In this document: piece after piece, positions 1-4,686 of the stretch
How positions within the stretch are numbered: position 1 is the first letter of the stretch
How the letters are laid out: every line of letters begins with the position of its first letter
Source of the DNA: an uncultured Clostridia bacterium
Lineage (GTDB): Bacteria > Bacillota > Clostridia > Christensenellales > Aristaeellaceae
Length of the DNA: 5,944 nt
Assembly (NCBI GenBank): GCA_947600345.1
Contig: CANQGC010000190.1
Location: 1-5,944, forward strand
Direction: 5' to 3'
Program-made: the position numbers and the translations under genes
Notes under the pieces: generated by a model
The model's input: the letters and a program-made list of their open reading frames with translations, nothing else
Database searches by the model: none
Told to the model about the DNA's origin: nothing

Positions 1-1647
1 CATGGCGCGGAGAACCTCTACGAGGCGATTCAGTCCTTCGTGCTGATCTGGCAGACCATGTGCCTGGAGCAGACGCCGAACCCCTTCGCCTTCTCCGTGG
101 GCAACGCCGACCGCATCTTCGAGCCCTACCGGGCGAAGGAGGATCTGGACCGCGACACCGCCGCCGCGCTGCTGAAGCACCTGCTGGTGTTCTTCAACGT
201 GGCGGACCGGAGCTGGGCCATCTCCCAGAACCTGATCGTCGGCGGCAAGTCCAACGACGGGGAGGACCTGACCAACCCGACCTCCTACGCGCTCTTGGAC
301 GCCTACTACGACATGAACCTGCCCCAGCCGATCCTGTCGGTGAAGCTCCACAAGAATACCCCCGAGGAGCTCTACCGCAGCATGGGCCGCTTCTTCTTCA
401 CGCCCGGGTGCCTGACGCCCTCGCTGTTCAACGACGACTCGCTGTTCCCGATCCTGCAGAACGAGTCCGGCGTCGACCCGAAGGATTTGCAGGACTACTC
501 GGTGGCGGGCTGCCAGGAGCCGCTGATCATGGGCAAGGACAACGGCAACACTACCAACAGCTGGCTGAACCTGGGCAAGGTGCTGGAGCTGACGCTGAGC
601 GGCGGCAAGTCCACGATCACCGGCCGTCAGCTGGGCCGCACCGACGCGGAGCAGGGCTGCGCGAGCAAGCCGGACGTGCTGAAGAACGTGCGCAGGCTGT
701 TCTACGAGAACCTCGACCACTACGTCGACCGCATGACCGCCTGCGCCAACGCCGCTTCCGAGGCGATTTCGATCCTCCAGGTGCCGTTCCTCTCCACGAT
801 GATGGGCGGGCTGGAGTCCGGCATCGACGTGCGCGACACCAGGCGCCAGGGCACGAAGTATAACGGTAGCGGCTGCCTGATCCACGGCCTCAGCGTGGTG
901 GCGGATTCGTTCATCGCCATCGACAACCTGATCAAGGACCGCCCGCAGGACGCCGAACGCCTCTGCGAGGCGCTGCGCACGAACTTCGAGCACGACCCCG
1001 AGATGCAGCAGTACCTGCTCAGCGCCCAGAAGTTCGGCAACAACGTGGAGGTCGTCGATAGGGAGGCGGCGGAGATCGCCGACCGCGTCTGTAAGGTGGT
1101 GGCCTCCCGGAAGAACTACCTGGGCAATCCCTTCCGGCCCGACCTGTCCACGCCGTCCACGCACCTGCTCTATGGCTACTGGGTCGGCGCGACGCCGGAC
1201 GGGCGCAAGGCGCGGGAGATGCTCAACTACGGCGTCGACCCGCTCTACGGCGGCGCGGACAACGGCCTGGGCTTCCGGCTGCTGTCCAACATGCGGCTGC
1301 CCTTCGGCAAGTTCAACGGCGGCTACGCCTCCCACATGGGCATCAACCCTGGCTACTTCCGGGGCGAGAGCTTCGAGGACAAGGGCCTGGAGTTCCGGGA
1401 CAAGATCCTCCGCCCGCTGTTCTTCAATCCGATGATGCAGGGAATTTCGCCCTTCTACCTCTATGTCAACGTCACCACGCCGGAGATGCTGCGCAAGGTG
1501 CTGGCGAATCCGAAGAAGTACGCGCCCAGCGGCGTCTACATCATGCGCATCCACGGCACCTTCGTCAACTTCCTCGACCTGTCGCCCGCGATCCAGGAGG
1601 ACATCATCCGCAGGCTCGATTTGGAATCCACGAAGCTGTCGGCGTAA
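1..1647 (+). CDS. Glycyl radical enzyme (pyruvate formate-lyase/dehydratase superfamily), 5'-truncated
   Basis: The frame is open from base 1, so the N-terminus lies outside the window. 548 residues are visible; family members are usually about 780-850 long, so roughly 250-300 are missing. The enzymes are cytosolic, oxygen-sensitive and use a backbone glycyl radical to generate a thiyl radical on a cysteine. The cysteine loop reads VAGCQEP, with Cys at visible residue 171 (bases 511-513) and Glu two residues on. This Cys-x-Glu arrangement occurs in the eliminase/decarboxylase-type members (choline lyase, glycerol dehydratase), whereas pyruvate formate-lyase has Cys-Cys, so it is probably not a true formate-lyase. 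A YNGSGC segment and the C-terminal glycyl-radical domain follow. The radical glycine is probably residue 519 (bases 1555-1557) in IMRIHGTFV, followed by the conserved-looking FLDLSPAIQEDIIRR. That loop departs from the usual RVxGY. Substrate is unknown. No radical-SAM activase lies downstream. The stop is followed 23 bases later by a terminator. Codons are strongly G/C-ending. Confidence 0.93.
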   Translation, partial: HGAENLYEAIQSFVLIWQTMCLEQTPNPFAFSVGNADRIFEPYRAKEDLDRDTAAALLKHLLVFFNVADRSWAISQNLIVGGKSNDGEDLTNPTSYALLDAYYDMNLPQPILSVKLHKNTPEELYRSMGRFFFTPGCLTPSLFNDDSLFPILQNESGVDPKDLQDYSVAGCQEPLIMGKDNGNTTNSWLNLGKVLELTLSGGKSTITGRQLGRTDAEQGCASKPDVLKNVRRLFYENLDHYVDRMTACANAASEAISILQVPFLSTMMGGLESGIDVRDTRRQGTKYNGSGCLIHGLSVVADSFIAIDNLIKDRPQDAERLCEALRTNFEHDPEMQQYLLSAQKFGNNVEVVDREAAEIADRVCKVVASRKNYLGNPFRPDLSTPSTHLLYGYWVGATPDGRKAREMLNYGVDPLYGGADNGLGFRLLSNMRLPFGKFNGGYASHMGINPGYFRGESFEDKGLEFRDKILRPLFFNPMMQGISPFYLYVNVTTPEMLRKVLANPKKYAPSGVYIMRIHGTFVNFLDLSPAIQEDIIRRLDLESTKLSA

Positions 1648-1670
1648 TCGCGGCGGCATCCATCCACGAA

Positions 1671-1703
1671 GGGGGAGCGTCCCAAGCGGGGCGCTCCCCC
1701 TTT
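1671..1703 (+). terminator. Intrinsic terminator after the glycyl radical enzyme
   Basis: The arm GGGGGAGCGTCCC (1671-1683) pairs with GGGGCGCTCCCCC (1688-1700) around an AAGC tetraloop. This gives a 13-base-pair stem with a single T-G wobble, followed by only three T residues (1701-1703). The stem is very stable but the T tract is short, so termination is likely though not textbook. It starts 23 bases after the glycyl radical enzyme stop and isolates that gene from the next one. Confidence 0.8.
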
Positions 1704-1720
1704 GCGCACACAAAAGCGCG

Positions 1721-1731
1721 ATGCGTCGCAT
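1721..1731 (+). repeat. Small inverted repeat upstream of the promoter -10
   Basis: ATGCG-T-CGCAT is a perfect 5+1+5 inverted repeat. It ends about 21 bases before the -10 hexamer, where a -35 element would normally sit. It could be a regulator-binding site for the wall-protein gene, but a repeat this short can arise by chance. Confidence 0.3.
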
Positions 1732-1749
1732 ACTTCTGTCATATATTGG

Positions 1750-1758
1750 TGATATAAT
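1750..1758 (+). promoter_or_regulatory. Extended -10 promoter for the Ig-like/L,D-transpeptidase gene
   Basis: TGATATAAT is a perfect TGn-TATAAT extended -10 (hexamer at 1753-1758). It lies in an AT-rich island in otherwise GC-rich DNA, just after a terminator and 36 bases before the next start codon. No good -35 hexamer is seen 16-18 bases upstream, which is tolerated in extended -10 promoters. Transcription would begin near 1765. TATATT (1742-1747) and AATATA (1756-1761) form an inverted repeat overlapping the -10, which could simply reflect AT-richness. Confidence 0.72.
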
Positions 1759-1779
1759 ATACATAGATTCTTAGTATAT

Positions 1780-1783
1780 GGAG
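1780..1783 (+). promoter_or_regulatory. Ribosome binding site deciding the start at 1794
   Basis: GGAG lies 10 bases before the ATG at 1794. Two other ATGs, at 1778 and 1785, overlap or nearly touch this GGAG (the second has a spacer of one base), so neither could use it. The 1794 start also gives the expected Met-Lys-Arg beginning of a signal peptide. Confidence 0.65.
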
Positions 1784-1793
1784 TATGATTGTA

Positions 1794-2948
1794 ATGAAAA
1801 GATTCCTTTCGTGCGCGTTGATTGCGCTTCTGGTGCTGAGCATGCTGCCGGCGGGCGCGCTGGCAAAGGGCAGGGTCGGCATCATGTTTGCCGGAGACGA
1901 GGTGACGCTGGGGCCGAAGCTCAAGGGCGTCCCCGTGGAGCAGATCGAGTGGAGCAGCTCGGACGCGAGCATCGCCACGGCGGAGGAGGGGCGCATCGGC
2001 GGCCTGTCCGCCGGGCGAGCGACGGTGACGGCGAGCTATCGCGGCAAATCCGCCGATTGCAGCGTGGTGGTGCTGCCCAAGGAGCTGCGCATACCGGTGG
2101 GCGAGATCGTATCGCTGCCGCGCGCGGGCCGGGAGAAGTACTACGTGGAGGACAAGAGCGTGGCCGCGATCAGCAAGCAGGGCCAGCTGCTCGGCATCGA
2201 GCAGGGCACCACGCGCCTGGGCATCAAGTGCGGCAAGCAGCGCATGATCGTGCAGGTGATCGTATCGGACGACGCGTCCGCGGTTCAGCCCGAGGTCACG
2301 CTGCCCACGCCGGAGCAGCCGTCCGATCCTCAGCCGTCTGAGCCCCTGGCGGGCGAACAGGCGCCGGCCGAGCAGCAGAGCGCCGCTGCGGAGCTGGATT
2401 GCGCCGCGGAGGCGGAGCAGATCGTGCTGGTGGACTATGAGAGCGGAAGCTCGGCCAGGCTGAGCATCCACGAGAAGCAGGAGGGCGTCTGGAAGCAGTT
2501 CTATTCCTGCGGCGCCTACGTGGGCCGCAACGGCATCGGCAAGACCAAGGAGGGCGACGGCAAGACGCCCACGGGCACCTACAACTTGACCCAGCCCTTC
2601 GGCATCAAGGCCGACCCCGGCGCGAAGATGGACTACACGAAGGTCACGAAGTACCACTACTGGTGCGGCGCTTCGGGCACGAAGTACTACAACCAGCTCG
2701 TGGACGAGCGCGAGGTGGACCGCAAGCACACCTCGTCCGACGAGTACCTGATCGACTACAAGGGCGTGTACAACTACTGCATGTTCATCGACTACAACGC
2801 CTCCGGCGAGTCGGGCAAGGGCAGCTGCATCTTCCTGCACTGCAAGGGCAGCAAGAACTCCACCGCCGGCTGCATCGCCGTGGACGAAAAGGTGATGAAG
2901 GGCATCATCCAGTGGGCCAAGCCGGGGTGCAAGATCGTGATCCGGTGA
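1794..2948 (+). CDS. Secreted Ig-like domain L,D-transpeptidase (YkuD/ErfK family)
   Basis: The 384-residue product probably acts outside the membrane on peptidoglycan, where L,D-transpeptidases make 3-3 crosslinks or attach proteins through an active-site cysteine. Residues 1-24 are a signal peptide (MKRF, hydrophobic core, ALA cleavage site before Lys25). Residues about 28-94 look like a bacterial Ig-like (Big_2) domain, with WSSSDASIATAEEGRIGGLS and a TVTASY strand. Residues about 96-157 look like a second, more degenerate copy. A Pro/Glu/Gln-rich linker spans about 158-207. The catalytic domain covers 208-383: GKTKEGDGKTPTGTYNL (249-265), a YYNQLVD segment, then FLHC (His349) and STAGC (Cys360, bases 2871-2873). 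STAGC replaces the common SHGC and fits the COG3786 branch. The catalytic domain has seven cysteines, unusually many for an exported protein. The gene has its own promoter and convergent hairpins at its 3' end. The specific wall reaction is inferred from the family. Confidence 0.92.
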   Translation: MKRFLSCALIALLVLSMLPAGALAKGRVGIMFAGDEVTLGPKLKGVPVEQIEWSSSDASIATAEEGRIGGLSAGRATVTASYRGKSADCSVVVLPKELRIPVGEIVSLPRAGREKYYVEDKSVAAISKQGQLLGIEQGTTRLGIKCGKQRMIVQVIVSDDASAVQPEVTLPTPEQPSDPQPSEPLAGEQAPAEQQSAAAELDCAAEAEQIVLVDYESGSSARLSIHEKQEGVWKQFYSCGAYVGRNGIGKTKEGDGKTPTGTYNLTQPFGIKADPGAKMDYTKVTKYHYWCGASGTKYYNQLVDEREVDRKHTSSDEYLIDYKGVYNYCMFIDYNASGESGKGSCIFLHCKGSKNSTAGCIAVDEKVMKGIIQWAKPGCKIVIR

Positions 2949-2956
2949 ACCGGATC
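2939..2956 (+). other. Hairpin holding the stop codon of the transpeptidase gene in its loop
   Basis: GATCCGG (2939-2945) and CCGGATC (2950-2956) form a perfect 7-base-pair stem around the tetraloop TGAA. The first three loop bases are the stop codon. A second, much stronger palindrome begins 12 bases later, so the transcript ends in two consecutive hairpins. Function is unproven. It may help 3'-end formation or RNA stability, or be chance. Confidence 0.5.
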
Positions 2957-2968
2957 GTATCGGACATG

Positions 2969-3002
2969 GATGGGGGAGCTTCCCGCGGGAAGCTCCCCCA
3001 TC
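2969..3002. terminator. Bidirectional hairpin between convergent genes
   Basis: This is a perfect 34-base palindrome with outer arm GATGGGGGAGCTTCCC and central GC. As RNA it would fold into a stem of about 15 pairs with a minimal loop on either strand. It lies between the plus-strand stop at 2948 and the minus-strand stop at 3011, as expected for a shared terminator. Neither side has a good U tract: TGCCTGCTTTATG follows on the plus strand and CCATGTCCG on the minus strand. It may therefore work with a factor or act as an RNA 3'-end stabiliser. Confidence 0.72.
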
Positions 3003-3010
3003 TGCCTGCT

Positions 3011-4558
3011 TTATGGTACGGGTCTGACCTCGGCGTAGGGGATGCCCAACCATCCCGGGTGGGTGATGAGAAACACCTCGCCGCCCACGGCAGTCGCTTC
3101 GTATTGATCCGGCTCGACATCAATCTCCCGCGGCCCGGCTTCGCCCGCGTCCAGACAGAGGATATAGCGGTCGGGCGAGCGGGAACGTTCGCTTACGTAC
3201 ATATCCACGACTTCCATCCGCTCCACCGGCGCTGAGGCAAAGTCGGGCAGCCAGTTCAGGTAGGCGGTCAGGCCGAGGCTGTAGATCAGCAGCGCAATCG
3301 CGGGCGCCAGCAGCAGTGAACGTTTCAACTTCCACTCGCGCATACGCGTGATCAACAGACCGATCGGCAGGCACGAAAACGCCAGCGAAAGCGCAAACAG
3401 CAGATCATAATCGAGAAAGTTGAAATCCGACATCACCCGCAGCGCCGGCACGAAGGACGATCCGAGCAACATCAGGCTTACGCGCGCGCGGCCGTCCGCG
3501 AGGCGAGCGCTCTGGTACAGGCTTAGCTCGTCAGGATAGATCAGGCAGAGCGCGAGCACGATGGGGACGCTCAGCAGCGCGAGTACGGAAAAGAGCCGTT
3601 GGGGCACCTCCAGGAACAGCCACGGCGCGTGCACCGCGAAAGTGAACACCATCAGCGCCTTGAGTGCGACATTCAGCCGCTTCGCACGTTCGCGGTCGAA
3701 GCGCGCGGGCCTGGGCTCGCTGGAGAGTATGCCTTCCGGGTCTTCGCACACATCCGGCAAGAAGTCCCGCAGCGCTTTGACGAACGCCTGCTCGCTGCCG
3801 CGCGGATCGGAAATGTAGGGCAGGAACGTGCGCGTCCTTCCCCCGGCACGAAGCCGCATCCGCAACAGTGAATGTCCGCTGAATTTCATACTGTTTGCTT
3901 CGGTAGTGAAAAAGCGCAGGAGCTCCACGTCGCTGGCGACCACGCGGATGTCGCCCTTGCCCGGTTCGCGCAGCGGCGCGTCCGTGCGCTGCAACAGGGA
4001 TTCCTTCACGCCCCTCATTTCGCTGCCTGCACGGTAGAGGAGAAGCCCCTCCGCCGATGCGAAGAGCTGATACACCGTCCCGCTTGTGGGGCCAAGTACC
4101 AGCACGGTTTGACAGGGCGTGTCCGAGCCGCCGGGGACGGATAGAACTCGCTCGCCCTCGGGGGATTTGATGCGTTCGCCGTCTATCTTCGGGGAATCCG
4201 GCTCCTCCGCGTCCCGGCGCTTTGCGCAAAGCCCCGGCAGCAGCATGAGGCCGGTCAGCGCCACGAGCATCAGCCCCTTCCAGGGCTGGGACAGGCCGTT
4301 CACGAGGGCGAGGATCAGTATGGCGCCGAAGCCCAGGGCGAGGCCCGGTGTGCCCACCAGGATGTAGAAGAAGCCGCCGAAGCCGATGCCTAGCACGGTG
4401 ACAATCCCGATGATCCGCTGCCACATCTGTTCCGCATCGAGCAATCCCCTCAGCAAAAAGGCCAGCGCCACCGCAAGCGAGATGATGCCCAGGCCGGGTA
4501 GCAGTCGTCCGAGTAAAAATCCTTTGGCGTTCCTGTCGAATCCCTTTTTCTTTGCCAT
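3011..4558 (-). CDS. Polytopic membrane protein of unknown function
   Basis: I do not recognise the family. The 515-residue product begins MAKKKGFDRN. Hydrophobic stretches suggest four membrane segments near residues 14-40, 48-68, 71-87 and 94-112. A soluble region spans about 113-297. A second membrane block follows near 299-317, 322-341, 358-376, 386-405 and 414-436. The last 75 residues look beta-rich and soluble, ending ITHPGWLGIPYAEVRPVP; a similar Gly-x-x-GIPY ending occurs, to my knowledge, in some small Firmicute membrane proteins. Part of the middle region (about 160-267, VYQLFASAEGLLLYR then GHSLLRMRLRAGG) alternates like a beta-sandwich and might be PH-like, but this is a guess. 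The ATG at 4558 was chosen because GGAAGAG precedes it by 12 bases; a TTG at 4597 would add 13 residues. Codons are less G/C-ending than in the neighbours. It lies downstream of cysS on the same strand but beyond a hairpin. Confidence 0.85.
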   Translation of the reverse strand: MAKKKGFDRNAKGFLLGRLLPGLGIISLAVALAFLLRGLLDAEQMWQRIIGIVTVLGIGFGGFFYILVGTPGLALGFGAILILALVNGLSQPWKGLMLVALTGLMLLPGLCAKRRDAEEPDSPKIDGERIKSPEGERVLSVPGGSDTPCQTVLVLGPTSGTVYQLFASAEGLLLYRAGSEMRGVKESLLQRTDAPLREPGKGDIRVVASDVELLRFFTTEANSMKFSGHSLLRMRLRAGGRTRTFLPYISDPRGSEQAFVKALRDFLPDVCEDPEGILSSEPRPARFDRERAKRLNVALKALMVFTFAVHAPWLFLEVPQRLFSVLALLSVPIVLALCLIYPDELSLYQSARLADGRARVSLMLLGSSFVPALRVMSDFNFLDYDLLFALSLAFSCLPIGLLITRMREWKLKRSLLLAPAIALLIYSLGLTAYLNWLPDFASAPVERMEVVDMYVSERSRSPDRYILCLDAGEAGPREIDVEPDQYEATAVGGEVFLITHPGWLGIPYAEVRPVP

Positions 4559-4570
4559 GATATTTTGACT

Positions 4571-4577
4571 CTCTTCC
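4571..4577 (-). promoter_or_regulatory. Probable ribosome binding site for the membrane protein
   Basis: Read on the minus strand, GGAAGAG lies 12 bases before the ATG at 4558. The spacing is slightly long, but this is the only purine-rich match near a start codon. It lies inside the extra segment that the TTG at 4597 would translate, which favours the ATG. Confidence 0.45.
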
Positions 4578-4647
4578 AGCGGTATGGATGTCTCCAAAGA
4601 TTAGACGCGAAATCCCGCATTTTCTTGCCATACATCATATAGAGATT

Positions 4648-4677
4648 CGCTCCCCGCCTGTGATGCAGCGGGGAGCG
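4648..4677 (-). terminator. GC-rich hairpin after cysS
   Basis: CGCTCCCCGC and GCGGGGAGCG form a perfect 10-base-pair stem around a 10-base loop. It begins 9 bases past the cysS stop and precedes the membrane protein gene. On the cysS strand it is followed by AATCTCTATATG rather than a run of T, so it is an imperfect intrinsic terminator. It may only attenuate read-through into the next gene. Confidence 0.6.
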
Positions 4678-4686
4678 GCTTTCCTC

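Noticed and set aside
60..863. A 267-codon plus-strand open frame inside the glycyl radical enzyme
   Set aside because: It is Arg/Pro/Ala-rich with no domain sense, and it overlaps a convincing enzyme in another frame.
1800..1814. Lipoprotein lipobox at FLSC near the start of the transpeptidase
   Set aside because: The cysteine is residue 7, before the hydrophobic core, so it cannot be a lipobox. The ALA site at residues 22-24 fits ordinary signal peptidase cleavage.
2258..2964. The 13-base string GATCGTATCGGAC occurring near 2258 and near 2953
   Set aside because: The first copy is coding (part of a Val-Ile-Val-Ser-Asp stretch), the two copies share no flanking sequence, and there is no third copy, so it is probably coincidence.
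1536..3053. A 505-codon open frame on the minus strand across the transpeptidase gene
   Set aside because: Its translation is low-complexity (runs of Ala, Leu, Val, His, Arg), spans two hairpins and opposes a gene with clear domains. It is a shadow of GC-rich codons.
4595..4597. TTG start adding 13 residues to the membrane protein
   Set aside because: The added residues would contain the GGAAGAG ribosome binding site of the ATG at 4558, and MAKKK is a typical membrane-protein start.
3531..4631. A 366-codon minus-strand open frame overlapping the membrane protein
   Set aside because: It has Arg/Ala/Gly-rich composition with no membrane segments, and the overlapping frame gives a coherent hydrophobic protein with a ribosome binding site.
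4450..4638. Possible small leader peptide (MMYGKKMRDF...) ahead of the membrane protein
   Set aside because: The only GGGGAG upstream is in the hairpin arm and 14 bases away. The frame runs into the membrane gene, and the peptide has no regulatory signature such as repeated codons.
4634..4639. TATGAT on the minus strand as a -10 for the membrane protein
   Set aside because: It is a five-of-six match with no TG extension, and the -35 position falls in the hairpin loop (CACAGG). It is plausible but too weak to annotate.
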